Positions 1 through 12,281 of a stretch of 64,000 bases of DNA are shown piece by piece. Source of the DNA: Archegozetes longisetosus (taxonomy: Eukaryota > Arthropoda > Arachnida > Sarcoptiformes > Trhypochthoniidae); assembly GCA_018873245.2 (NCBI GenBank), contig JAEMBT020000009.1, positions 6,425,180 through 6,489,179 on the forward strand, read 5' to 3'. Below the pieces are notes generated by a model that saw only the letters and a program-made list of their open reading frames with translations, was not told the origin of the DNA and ran no database searches. The stretch's first letter is position 1; each line of letters opens with the position of its first letter. The position numbers and the translations under genes are program-made.

Positions 1-277
1 ATACACCCATGATCGCATCAGAAATAGCCATGTTCGTTAAAAATTTTCCAAAATTATTAGTCGGTGCTCTCCCAAATATCTCGACTACAATTACAGTGAA
101 ATTTCCCCAAAATGCCATCAATGAACTAATTGAATAGATGGCAATCAAAAATATTTTAAACCCAGGACTAAAGGAATCTAAAGACATTATTAAACAGTCG
201 TGATTGTTATCTTTAATAAGAATTGAATTGGCTCCATTAACTGGGAGCGAGAAATTCTTGCAAAAGCTTTCTATCAT
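1..277 (-). CDS. GPCR copy A, first exon only (cut by window edge)
   Basis: This is the 5' exon of a class A GPCR; the rest lies left of the window. It reads from an ATG at 275-277 (protein begins MIESFCKNF) through the N-terminal ectodomain and TM1, and stops at the edge in TM2. It is nearly identical to copy B (same sequence at 6,321-6,597), including loss of the ancestral start: the codon that is ATG in copies C, D and E is ATA here, so translation probably begins three codons later. The upstream flank (278-987) also matches B (to about 7,287), so A and B come from a recent tandem duplication with a unit of about 6.3 kb. Product family is known from B and E; the ligand is unknown. Confidence 0.7.
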   Translation of the reverse strand, partial: MIESFCKNFSLPVNGANSILIKDNNHDCLIMSLDSFSPGFKIFLIAIYSISSLMAFWGNFTVIVVEIFGRAPTNNFGKFLTNMAISDAIMGV

Positions 278-1148
278 TTGGTTTATATTCAATTTTAATT
301 AAAGTTTGTAAGAAGAAGGAATTTCTTTAATAATATCTTAAAATTCCTATCGATGATCAAATCATCAAATTGCTATTAAAAATCAGTACTAAGTTTTTAA
401 AGTTAAAACATTTAAATGAAACTTATACAGATATTTTAAACTTCTTGAGGAATGTGATTTTAATTCTACTGGTCTAAATATACATCAATCTGAATCAAAG
501 TCAGACCTCATTTATTTAATGTTAATGTTTTTTCTAATACTTTAATAAGAAATTTTTCTGTTAAAAGAAGACTTATATTCAGTGTGACGGAGGAGTGCTC
601 TAACTATTTTGCGTATAAGATGTTTGAGCTAAAAGAATGTTCTGATTGCTATCAGAAAACTGTATCAGCGCTTTAGTGTGAGAATTTGCTTTATTTAGCT
701 CTCATGCAGCATGTGACAATATTGAAAATTCTCAACAAAAAAATCCTTCACACTCTTCATTTATATTTTCATTTAAAAAAATTGAAAAGGCTTCTATTAT
801 AAAAATTTTTTCCTGATATGTTTTAGAAATTTTTGAATGTCAAGTTTTGATAATAAATAGTTTTTTAAAAAATTGGATTCCGGATTAGTTGTTAGTGTTT
901 ATTATTCTCTGTTAATATTTATTATTGAAATTTTCTTTTGAATTTGTTTTCTTTTTTTATGAGCACGAATTTGAGTTCGATATGTGTGTTATGAGCTGAC
1001 TCATAATTTGAGTCTTTACAACAGCAAAATGAAGTTATTTTAATTACTCTAGTTTACAACAAGTCATAGAAACTTCTTATAATAATTATTATATTATGTA
1101 AAACATCTATATACGAGTTTAGTTTCCTATTACAAGATAAAATATGAA
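278..1148. repeat. 5' flank of GPCR copy A and duplication junction
   Basis: 278-987 is a near-identical duplicate of 6,598-7,287, the 5' flank of copy B. Similarity stops around 987, in the stretch reading gagcacgaatttgagttcg. From about 1,149 the sequence instead matches the 3' flank of copies B and C. The roughly 160 bp between (988-1,148) is the visible junction between two duplicated units. No gene is seen here. Confidence 0.75.
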
Positions 1149-3109
1149 TTTTTAGATTAACCATTCATTTCTTGATTTTACAGCTCGAATTGTTTTGATG
1201 TATTGTTATGCAGATATAAATTCTCTGATTTGAAATCAGTTTTTCATTCTTTGAAAATAGTTTGTCAAACAGTTATCTTAAAAATGCTTTACATTTGATA
1301 TAATGCTTTACTAACGCTTTCAAGGTTATCGTTGTGTTTACGTTTGCTATGAATTGCGGTCAATATTTAAAAAGAATAAAAATTCAGATTTATTTTGTAT
1401 ATAAAATATGTGTTAAAAAACTTGAAAAGAACGTCATTCTTTGGGCGATAGCCTCGAGGAGAGGACCTCATTATGCCTCTGAGCGAAAGTGAAAAAGTGC
1501 TAAAAATAAGTAAGAATCTTTTAAAATGTGAAAACTATTAAATATATTTATAATATTTTATGTAACAACCAAATATTGAAATCATGTCTAAATCTTATGC
1601 CATGTTCCTTTTTATGTATTTTTATTAAATACTATTTTAAAGTACTTACAATTTTTAAAGAAAATAAAAGATTGCAATCAAACAAAATTTAATATTACTA
1701 AGTATTTAATAGAATGTTTGTTTCAGAACTCTGGATAAACAATTAATTTTAGTCCCCAATTATGCGTTTAGGTTTATGAGCTCGAATCAGGACGGCATAA
1801 CAGTAAAATGAAGCCGTCGTTTCGCTTGCAGAAAACTAGAGCTTAGCTAATCAATAATTTAACATTTTTACTTTATAAATAAAAATCTTATAAGAACTTA
1901 CAGACAGAAGCCCAATAACATTTCTCTCCTTTTATATTAAACCTACGAATATTTTGATTTGATTATGAAAAATCACATGCCGTATGCAACGCAAACAATG
2001 ATCAATCTAAAAATAGAGTATAGCCAATAAATGCTGTTCTATTAATAAATAAAGCTATTCCTTAAAAAATATTCTATCATTTATAACTTTTATTTAGACA
2101 CTGGAAACAATTTTATACTTCCCTAGATACTCAAGTTTCGACTGTGTAGAACGGAAGATATTTGATATTATGATTGTTATTTAGGTTATTGTTAAGCGTT
2201 TTATACAATTAGTTTCGGGCCTATTATTATCGTTATTATTAACATAAATGACATCTCAGACCACTTATAACATGATTCTGAAGCATATTTCAATAACAGG
2301 TTACAAGTTTTTACTTACTGAATGGCCAGCGGCGACCTTTTATAGTAAAGCATGCTGTCTATCCTTTTGAGATCATAATCATTCTAACGGTACGGTATTT
2401 GACTCTTGCAATTGGACAGCAACTGTAGTTATAGGAGGATTGATAAACAGAAAGACGGACAGAGAGGCAGACCTAGATATTAAGATTTTACAAATATTGA
2501 GATAGATTGAGTTAAGTTTTTAACGATTTATATTTTAGTATCTTGGATTCTAGTGGTATCTGTTAGCTGTCGAGCTGTCACTTGAGTTGAATTTCGAGTT
2601 GACCTAATAATGAATCTTCGAATCACTCGACGAAAATTGGCCTGAAAATAATGTGATAAAATGTTAGTCGTTATATTGTTAAATCATATCGTCAATAAAG
2701 ACTTAAGTCATGGTTCCGATAGTAGACCACAAAGGCTTTTATAGACGAAAATGAATTCAACGATAGCATCATTTATTAGATTTTCTAAAATTACCATTCA
2801 TGGTGTTACGCTCAAGACAGCAATATTCTGTAGAGAATCATATCATATTCTGACAAAGTTTGTGGTCTTTTATTTATTGAAGGATATCTTTAGTCTTATA
2901 ATTTCTAAGTTAGACAAAAGTCTAAAACAGAATTTTGTTTATTGAAAGAACTCGCTTTAGATTGAATACAAGTTCCTGTGAAATTCCTACCATTATTGGA
3001 CGTATTTTAGTACTTTCGATGTCATATAATTAGAATCAAGTTTCTTATAAGTTAAAGAAACTTGATCATAAATCCTAAACTTATATCCTATATTACGTGA
3101 AATTAGCAT
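1149..3109. repeat. 3' flank of GPCR copy B, duplicated at 15,920-17,878
   Basis: About 1.96 kb lies downstream of copy B on the minus strand. It matches 15,920-17,878, downstream of copy C, at a constant offset of about 14.77 kb with scattered substitutions and small indels. A more diverged version lies at 51,900-53,293 below copy E. No coding sequence is recognised. The small ORFs here change mainly at non-synonymous sites between copies, so they look fortuitous. Confidence 0.75.
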
Positions 3110-6100
3110 TTATTTTCTTACTCTGAAATTTTCACTTATAAATGAGTAAATGATTGGATTTACGAAACAGTTACTCATAGCAAGCCAATGAATTGTGAAT
3201 AAAATGGTGCCAAATGAGAAGAATTCTGATGAAGTGCAGAAATCGAACAGCTCAGGCCAGAAGACTTTCAAAATTTGATAGATTTTGATAGGTCCCCAAC
3301 ATATACCGTAGAACAATACGACTGCAGCCATTATTTTGACAGACTGTTAATAGATGAAAATATAAATTCTTATAATTGTCCAACCATTGACAATATCTAG
3401 TTTTCATGGAATTTATAATTTTAAGCTCCACTATAGATTTTAAGCTATATTGTCACAAATCACGCCCATGTTTCCATTAAAGTAAAACTCAATATATACT
3501 AATGAAAGACAGACCTAACCGGAAATTCAATTTGTGAACAGTTGCTGACGAGCGTGATCTGCGACACTGCATTTACCAATTCATGGCAGATTTAGGGTGA
3601 CCAGCTCTTGCTTGTCTTATGAGAAAACAAAAATATCAAAATGGGAATCCTCACATTTTTAAAAGGAAAAATGCCACTTTCATTAGTCATTACAAATATT
3701 TAACTATCAAACAATACTTTCTGATATTAAAACATTGAAAATTATTAGTCATGGTTGATTTTAAAGATAGATTTTTTGTTAAAAATGACATCTTTCAAAA
3801 GATATTCAAAGTAAGAAATACTGGTTTATATCAGATATGTCAAGACAGAAAAGATTAATTCATTAACTTTTGGTCATAAACCACAGGTATTCAAAACATT
3901 AAAGTGGATTTCTTAATTCCTCATCATTTGTAAGATAAATTCAATGTTCGAGTTTCTAAGAAATACTTTTTAAACACATTTTTGAAAATAAAGTTTGAAA
4001 AACGGGACAACTAATTGTCCCGTCGAAAGATTTTGGTCTGACGGGATTTCTGTATTTTATCTTCAAAAAGGCGGGACTGTTCTGTCAAAAACGGGACGGA
4101 TGGTCACCCTAGGTATATTTGAATTTCAGAATTAGACATATCTTATTTAGGTAATAAAAATTGATCTGAAGTGAAAATGTGAATAATTAAAAATTTCTTA
4201 CTCTCTTTCTACCTCGGATTTCAGTTTGCCTTCGAAGAAATCCCTCAGTATTGGCCATAGTGTCGGCCAGCAATCTCCTCGTAATCGAAAGATAACTGAC
4301 TGCCATTACAATCAATGGTACCATAAATGTCAATACGAAGTTGCTTATAATTAACATTTTCTCTTTCAACGGACTAATTTCAACAAAGTTCTGGCAATCA
4401 TAATAAGTAGTATTATCCATAATCAACTTAACAGTTGTGTCATTCAGGACAAAGATCAAGGCATAGAGCGAACCAAATAACCACGAAATATAAAGTAACA
4501 AATTTGAGTGACATTTCATCCAATCATATTTGTGGGAAAACGAATCAATTGTTGCCATATATCTGTAAATAATTGTAAATCAATAAATAAAAATAAGTTT
4601 GAGCTAAAAATTAAAAATTATTTTAAATACAATACAAATATTTCTCAATGTTTATCAATTATTTTTGAAATAAGATTTTTTTTGTAAAATTTACGCTGTA
4701 TGAAATAGAAAGTTGTTGACTATTTTTGTTTAAAATCTCTAAGTAACATTTTCTCTTTTTTGAATAGAAACTAATGTATTGCTAACGATTTTATTGGGTA
4801 AATAAAATTATCTCAAGAAAATATTAATATAATTATTGAGTAATGTGTACAATAATTATGATTAATTTAATGAGGTAACTGACTTTTCCACAGAATCAAT
4901 ATATGTCTTATGATAAGATTGATAAACAAATAACGAACTAATGATGAGCAAAGAATCTATTAGGATTTTTTTCTATTTCAGTAAGCTCTGTTTCTCACCG
5001 TATGGGATAAAGACAAAATATTTCCTTTAGAAACAAAATTGTCCTAATTTTAACGTTTATAGCAATCAAAACTACTAAAAATAAAAATTTAATCTAAGAA
5101 TAAAAAAATTAATGCTTATAATAATTTTTCGAGTTTAAAAAAATCAATTTCTTAGTTATAATGAACAAAATTCTTAATTATTATTCCTATACTAATGGTA
5201 TAATTTTTAAGAATAACTTTAGAGTTAGAAAAACCTAGATTAGGATATCATGCTATCAACTTAATTCTATACATTTATCGTTTTAAATTATTTCTTGCAA
5301 TAAATTCATTGAGTGATATGAAAAACAAATTTTGCAATTTAAAACTGAGTATTCTTTGATGGCAACCACAAAAGATGTTGTGAATCCATGCTTTCTATCG
5401 TACAATATATTATCAGATATTAAGAATTAATCCAATTTCCTTATAACAATCAAAGCAAATTAGAAATTGAAATTAGTAACCAATTAATACGTATCACAGG
5501 TGAAGATGATATACCGACGACTTTTTCTTGATTATATTTTTGTTAATCATGTCTATTAGTGTAATTCTAAAAATTTTGACATGACATTTATTGATATAGT
5601 CTACGACTTATGTTTAGTAAATATAATCCACTTAAGTATTGTATTAAAGAATAAAATATTTTAATATTAAATCTTAAAGTTAGGTTAGGTTAGGTTAGGT
5701 TAGGTTAGGTTTATCGAAAAGTTCGGTAAAGTTCATAAGATATTTTATTAAATTCTTATTTGAGTTGTATAGAGAAAATTTTAGGTTGTCTTTATTGAAT
5801 TAAATGTAGATAAAAATTCTTTAATTCTCATGAAATCACTGAAAATCAATTTAGTTATAAACCATATCTCAATTAATGATAGATCGAAAAAATCTTAAGT
5901 AAAAATTTGTTAAAATATATATAAAGCTTTTAAACTTGTTGTATAATAAAAAATCAATTTCTAGTTAATGATATCAGAATTTCATACAATCGCGTATCAT
6001 TTAATTGAATCAAAAATACTTTGTCTTTAGAGATGACAAAAGTCGATTATAAAATCAGTCTTAAAATTTAATACAAATTTAAAATTAAAACTAGATGATT

Positions 6101-6597
6101 CTTATATTGAAAAAAATTAGTTTTATAATATTTCGAAAAACGAAGTTCAAATGATTTATTTTATAAATAAGAGATACTCACCTTTCTATTCCAATGACGG
6201 TCAACGTAAATGAAGTCACAAAAAAGGATAACATATGGATGAATTGTTTGACTGGGTATAGCCACAAGGCAAATATCCAGCGGCCGAGCATCATATTTAT
6301 AAATTCAAACGGAAAACACAATACACCCATAATCGCATCAGAAATAGCCATGTTCGTTAAAAATTTTCCAAAATTATTAGTCGGTGCTCTCCCAAATATC
6401 TCGACTACAATTACAGTGAAATTTCCCCAAAATGCCATCAATGAACTAATTGAATAGATGGCAATCAAAAATATTTTAAACCCAGGACTAAAGGAATCTA
6501 AAGACATTATTAAACAATCGTCATTGTTATCTTTAATAAGAATTGAATTGGCTCCATTAACTTGGAGCGAGAAATTCTTGCAAAAGCTTTCTATCAT
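3110..6597 (-). CDS. Rhodopsin-family (peptide-type) GPCR, copy B, three exons
   Basis: Seven-transmembrane receptor of about 336 aa, predicted at the plasma membrane; the ligand cannot be told from sequence. Exons on the minus strand are 6,597-6,182, 4,562-4,202 and 3,343-3,110, each with GT-AG borders (donors gtgag and gtaag; acceptors tttacag and ttaacag). All join in frame with no stops. Class A hallmarks: NMAISD in TM2, IGIERYMAT at the end of TM3 (the DRY position), CWGP in TM6 and NPIIY in TM7. Oddities: the ancestral start ATG is ATA, so the protein probably starts three codons later at MIESF, and the conserved Cys at the top of TM3 is Tyr (LYPVKQF, versus LCPVKQF in copy E), although the loop-2 Cys (YYDC) remains. 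Intron 2 carries a hAT element and intron 1 a telomere-type repeat. It may be a diverging or dying duplicate. Confidence 0.8.
3593..4111. mobile_element. hAT-type MITE in intron 2 of GPCR copy B
   Basis: A 519-bp non-coding element has inverted ends TAGGGTGACCA and TGGTCACCCTA. The flanking 8-mers are ggcagatt (3,585-3,592) and ggtatatt (4,112-4,119). Copy E has the unoccupied site as ggtagatt followed by the same intron sequence, so both flanks are one-base variants of one 8-bp target duplication, the length expected of hAT. Inside, motifs such as gggacaa and cgggac near the right half make partial inverted repeats. No transposase is left. Confidence 0.85.
5680..5709 (+). repeat. Interstitial telomere-type repeat (TTAGG)6
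   Basis: Six perfect TTAGG units lie inside intron 1 of copy B. TTAGG is the ancestral arthropod telomere repeat. The matching intron position in copy E (around 55,930) runs straight through without the repeats, so the block was gained in B after duplication or lost from E. Confidence 0.9.
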
Positions 6598-8500
6598 TTG
6601 GTTTATATTCAATTTTAATTAAAGTTTGTAAGAAAAAAGATTTTCTTTAATAATATCTTAAAATTCCTATCGATGATCAAATCATCAAATTGCTATTAAA
6701 AATCAGTACTAAGTTTTTAAAGTTAAAACATTTAAATGAAACTTATACAGATATTATAAACTTCTTGAGGAATGAGATTTTAATTCTACTGGTCTAAATA
6801 TACATCAATCTGAATCAAAGTCAGACCTCATTTATTTAATGTTAATGTTTTTTCTAATGCTTTAATAAGAAATTTTTCTGTTAAAAGAAGACTTATATTC
6901 AGTGTGACGGAGGAGTGCTCTAACTATTTTGCGTATAAGATGTTTGAGCTAAAAGAATGTTCTGATTGCTATCAGAAAACTGTATCAGCGCTTTAGTGTG
7001 AGAATTTGCTTTATTTAGCTCTCATGCAGCATGTGACAATATTGAAAATTCTCAACAAAAAAATCCTTCACACTCTTCATTTATATTTTCATTTTAAAAA
7101 ATTGAAAAGGCTTCTATTATGAAAATTTTTTCCTGAAATCTTAGAATTTTTTGAATGTCAAGTTTTGTTAATAAATAGCTTTTTAAAAAATCTTGTTCCG
7201 GATTAGTAGTAGTATTTATTATTCTCTGTTAATATTTATTATTGAAATTTCTTTTTTATATGAGCACGAATTTGAATTCGATATGTGCAAAAATAACTCA
7301 AATTTTGATGCTTTGGATTATTTATTTCCAAGAAAAATTTAATGCTGAACAATAGATTTAGAAATATTTTAAGTTTATTTAGTTTTCGAATTCAATAAGA
7401 CGATGAGTAAACCAGGTACGAACTTGGTCATCCTCGAAATTTTGATACTTGTTAATCTCACAAGAATATATATACTCTAATTTTAATTAATCATTACTTC
7501 AATCATAATTTGATGGATAGAGTTCTCGAAATCGAGATAAAGTATTGTTTTAGAATTTATTAACATATATTTCTGGTAGTGTTTGATAGCTGGCAATCAC
7601 TAAATTGAAATGAATCAGAAATTCAGATTAAACTTTGCACTTCGCTTATAATCAAATTCGATTAATTTTATGCCTTTAGCACACACATTAACTCAGAATA
7701 AGGTTTAAGGTCTACTATTGTTAAACCATTTAGTATTCTAAAAAAATATTTGATGATTTAAATACAAAATCTACCATTTTTGTAGTTTTTGTGACTTTAG
7801 GTAATTTTTTCATTAAAATTTTGGGCTAAATCATCGACGACATAGTAGCTATTTTTTTAAACATTGTTCATTGAAAATAATCTAAAGTTTTTGTTAGAAT
7901 TTCAAGTTTCTAACAATCAATGACATTATTTTGAAGTTAAATTCTTGATCTTTTACTGAAAATGATAGCTTCTATTTTGAATTATAATTTAATTATAATT
8001 CAGTGAAATAGTTTAGAGTTAATGAAAATATGCAAGTTAAACCATAATTCCTTTCTTGATTGCTCTTTCACCTTTACTTCATAAGAGAATAGAGAGAATT
8101 GTACAGATCTTTGAATAAAAATAAAGTTCACGATTAGATCTTAAAAATACTTTGATTTTTGTTTGGGTCTTTTGGGACGTCATATTTTTAAAAATTTTTG
8201 AAAATTTTTTTATTATAAAATTTTAATCTCTGAATCAATAAATTTTATATTTTGGTGGTAAAAATGATTGAATTTACTGATATTTTTAGTGTAAAAAAAT
8301 TCTAAAATCTTCAACGGTTTTCTTTTAATTGAATTTTGAGTTTTTGAGCTTTGAAAATTTCTAGAATATTTTATATAGGTTGATGCTCAACGTCACAAGC
8401 AGAAACTATTAATTATTTAATCCTCTTTGTCAGTATAAAATGACAAAATTGGAGGTGGGGATCCGAGGTCTATGGGGCCGCGGAACTCTCCTTTCCAGGG
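6598..8500. repeat. 5' flank of GPCR copy B
   Basis: Non-coding sequence upstream of copy B. 6,598-7,287 is shared with copy A. 7,260-8,110 is shared in diverged form with 9,000-10,120 and 58,380-58,990. A short GC-rich patch at 8,451-8,505 (gaggtggggatccgagg...) has no counterpart in the other flanks. No promoter motif is clear enough to call. Confidence 0.6.
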
Positions 8501-8509
8501 GAATAAGAT

Positions 8510-11150
8510 TCTATTTCGGCTTATATGAATTTATATCTACTCCGGATCAAGATCAGGCCTCATTTATTTAATATTAACATTTTTTTAATATTGATATACA
8601 GAAGTTTTCTGTTGAAATAAGACTTATTTTCAGTGTGAGGGAGTATTATACTCATTTTTGCGCATGATATGTTTGGGCTAAAAGAATGCTCTTATTACTA
8701 TCAGGGACTGCGTCAGTGCTTTAGTGTTAGAATTTGCTTTATTTAGCTCTCATGTAGCATGTGACAATATTGTAAATTCTTAACAAACAACTTCACACTC
8801 TCCATTTGAACTTTTATTTCTAACGAATGTTGAACAATACATATTTTTGGAAATCTAGTTCAAAAATCATTTAGAATTTTCCGAATTTCAAGTTTTGATA
8901 ATGAATAGCTATTTTTAAAATCGGATTCCGGATTAGTTGTTAGTATTTATTATTTTCTGTTAATATTTAGTATTGAAATTTTCTTTCGAATTTTTTTTCT
9001 TTTTATATGAGCACGAATTTGAGTTCGATATGTGCAAAAAATAACTCATTTTGATGCTTTGAATTATTCATTTTCCAAGAAAAATTTGGTGCTGAAACAA
9101 TAGATTTAGAAATATTTTAGATTTGTTTAGTTATTCAAATTGAATAAGACGATGAGTAAGGCGGGTACGAACTTGGCCATCCTTGAAATTTTGATACTTA
9201 ATAACTCAGAATAAGGTTTGAGGTCTACTGTTGATAAAATATTTAATATTCTAAAAGAATATTTGACGATTTAAATAAAATTCTTTTTATTTCTTTAGTT
9301 TTTCGTAACTTTTCCTTTTATCGATTAAGCTTTTAGGCTAGATCTAGCTTTCAACGTCATCGATGACATGATAGCTATTTTTTCAAACATTGTTCATTAA
9401 AAAACATTTAAAAATTTTGTTAGAATTAAAAATTTTTAATAATGAAAGGCATTTTTTCGAAGTTAAATTCCTGATCATTTTCTAAAAATAATTGGTCCTA
9501 TTTTAATATTGAAAGTTATAACTTAATCATAATTCAATTAAATAGTTTAGATCACAACTGTCGCCCTTCGTCACAACTGTAGGGTAAAATGTTCCCAAGT
9601 TTCACGTTAAAAATCTCGTAAAAATCAACAAAACGTCGTTGCTACTTGAAAATTCAGGTATTCCTCAGTCATATATCTGGCTTTGAATGACTAAAAAGCC
9701 GACTAATTTAGACTTATAACTTTATTTTAAAAAATTTTCTGCCAAAATATTTGGCTGAGGACAGAAATTTCCCCTAACATCGCAGTGCTTTGTGTTTACT
9801 ATATGTATCGCAGTGCTGTGATGTCACTACTAGCAATTTGAACTACTGATGACGCTGTAGCAGATAATAACTAAAAATTAATTAATTAGTTAATTCAAAC
9901 TTAGAAACAAAGGGCTAACCTTGATTCTCAAAGCATTCAGACCAACCTAGAACAGATATTAAGGGTGAAAAACGTGAGGTAACGTTTTACCTCACAGTTA
10001 ATTTTACGTTTTCGGAAGTCAAGTTGTGACGAAGGGTTAATGAAGATATGAAAGTCAAACCATAATTTTTTTCTTGATTCCTCTTTCACCTTTACTTCAT
10101 AAGAAAATTCTGGGAATTGTACCGTCAATTTATTAGATTTTTAGTCAATTCGGAATTCAAAAATCCAATGGTATGAACCTAACGGTAGATAAGCTAAGCT
10201 CATTCTCCCGCTTAAGAGTAGCTAATTCTCCTCGATATTCATATATAACAGTGGTTTTAACTTCAATATGATTTCAATTACTAAAAGCAATAGATGTTAT
10301 AATGAGTATTATAAAGATAATGTTCAAATTTTCTAAGAAATAATATTGTTTGTATTAAGATTTTAAATGGTGGGTCGCTACCCAAAAGAGGATCGCGATA
10401 TGCATCTAATGGACCACATAATTATTTTAAAAGATGTTAGACTTGGGTCGCAGTCATAATTTATTGATAAGCACTTTTATTATATTAAATACTTAAAATT
10501 ATTGAAAGTGTTTAAAATACTGCAAATTTTAATCCAGAGAACTGTAAACTTGAAACATGATTATACAAAATTTGCGAATTTTTTCTATTTGTATTAAAAT
10601 CCATTTTGTAATCATTAGGGAAACTACAACAGATATAAAGAGACAGACTACTCATTAAATGCCCAAGTTTTAATGCTTAACTTTGACTACTCTTTTTATA
10701 ATAAACTTTTAAATGAACTATTGTTTAGTCGTCATATTGATCGAAAGTTTTGTCCAAATCAAATTCACATATGCTCTGCCACATATGCAGTATTTTCATT
10801 TTTCACAGTCTGTACAATTAACTCTTTTAATTACATAAACTCCAATCTCCTTTTACTTTTAAAAATCAAAACACATAAAAAGAATGGCAGTCAAACTCAA
10901 ACTACAATAAAATGAACAATTTCCAAATGTCAATCGAATTTGAGCTTCTCAAGTTCTTCAGTCGAATCCTCTGAGTACCAAAGTGAATGAAAAAATAAGA
11001 ATAAATTAATAAAACAAAGTATTGGAGAAAAATTATGTAATACTATTATATACAGAACTAACAAAACACATAAACAAAATGCGCTCTTTAACCAAAAGTT
11101 ATCTTTTAAACTAAATTTTGTCATTTCTTTCTTTTATTGTAAGGTAAGTA
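8510..11150. repeat. Orphan GPCR 5' flank, duplicated at 57,880-60,370
   Basis: About 2.6 kb aligns with the 5' flank of copy E (57,880-60,370), from ctactccggatcaag to the stretch near 11,100 (caaaatgcgctctttaacc). No receptor exons are attached, so this is the remaining upstream part of a copy whose gene was lost, or an extra tandem copy of the flank. It is interrupted by a piggyBac-like MITE at 9,564-10,036 that is absent from the copy E flank. No gene is supported. Confidence 0.7.
9564..10036. mobile_element. piggyBac-like MITE (TTAA family), long copy
   Basis: The ends are CCCTTCGTCACAACTG at left and AAGTTGTGACGAAGGG at right, 473 bp, followed by TTAA (10,037-10,040). The unoccupied flank near 58,920 reads gtttagagttaatgaag, placing the insertion at TTAA. 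The left flank here is disturbed: an extra tcacaactgtcg lies before the terminal CCC instead of an intact TTAA. CCC-terminal repeats with TTAA duplication are the piggyBac signature. Shorter relatives are at 48,667-48,867 and about 23,566-23,735. Confidence 0.75.
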
Positions 11151-11630
11151 TTGTATAAGAATTGAATAAGTGTCCTGTATATCGTCTGCTTAGAATTATT
11201 CAGTACTATCTCATCGAAAAACTGATTTTAAAATTCTGAGAAAAATGCAGCTAAAGTTTGACATACAATATGATGTCCACCAAGAGATGAATGGATGAAT
11301 AGAAAATACAAATAGTTAGGGACACATTAAAGGTTCTCAAACATGTTTTAAGATTTCTGACATTTGACCCTATTCTATGTAATATATAACTGAAACTAAT
11401 TGTACTTTTTTCACCTACAATAAAATTTTGATTAAATTTTAAGAACTATTCAGTACTATCTATACATAGAGTAAAATTCAATTGAAATAATGTGAAAATT
11501 AGTTATAATTTTATTGGAATGTCTGAATTTGAGTTAATAGACATTAATTTACAAAAAAATTGAAAACTATTACAGATCGAAATTTTTCCAATTTAATTAA
11601 AAAACTATGAAATATTTTTAAAACTTTAAT
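11151..11630. other. Non-coding spacer
   Basis: AT-rich sequence between the orphan GPCR flank and the degenerate RNase H-like gene. No coding or repeat structure recognised. Confidence 0.4.
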
Positions 11631-12281
11631 TTAATTACAAAAGTTTTGCAGATTATATTTTTCATCTTCTGGACACCACTCTATCATAGAATTAATGTCT
11701 CTTTTCTTCTCAATTGAATTATCGACTTTTCTTCTATTAGTTTTAGGCACTGGAAAGTCATTAACTGCAAAGTTGTCATTAATTCTCGACTTTCTCTCAT
11801 AATTTCTGATATTAACATTAGTTAACTCTGAATTGGGAGATAATCGATATTCGATTTCAAAAAAATATCTTGTTAATCTCAATTGAAAGATTTTAGTGAA
11901 AGGAATCGATTTGGAATTAAACAATTTTGCACAACTTTGAAAATCTTTAAAATCTTCTCTTTTCATTTCAATAACGATTAAAGGATTTCTTCTCTTTGCA
12001 CTCTTTATTATGTCTGATAGTTTGTTGATAGAAAATACTTCAGACATTTTCAATTTTTTTTAATCAAACTATGAATGTTATCAATTTCATGCACACATCC
12101 ATGTCCTGGAGCTGAGAATTTAATAATTATCTCTTCAAGTTTTAGTGTCAAATTCTTTAAACAAAATAATCAAAGCATAGGTCATAGTCAAATTTTTATT
12201 CTGTCCAATACATGAATCACACCATAATGTGAGAGAATTAAGTTCAGGATATTTCGGAAGAATTTGTTTTAAAATAGCATA

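Noticed and set aside
2751-2945. 64-codon ORF conserved at 17,521-17,715
   Set aside because: Conserved only because the flank is duplicated; differences between the copies are mostly amino-acid changing, and copy E has no open equivalent.
6194-6457. Plus-strand ORF opposite GPCR exon 1, also at 56,428-56,691
   Set aside because: It is antisense to a clear receptor exon and shares its conservation; it is a shadow frame.
10930-11124. 64-codon minus-strand ORF with a hydrophobic stretch (possible small membrane protein)
   Set aside because: The duplicated region near 60,240-60,350 keeps similar DNA but has stops, so there is no coding constraint.
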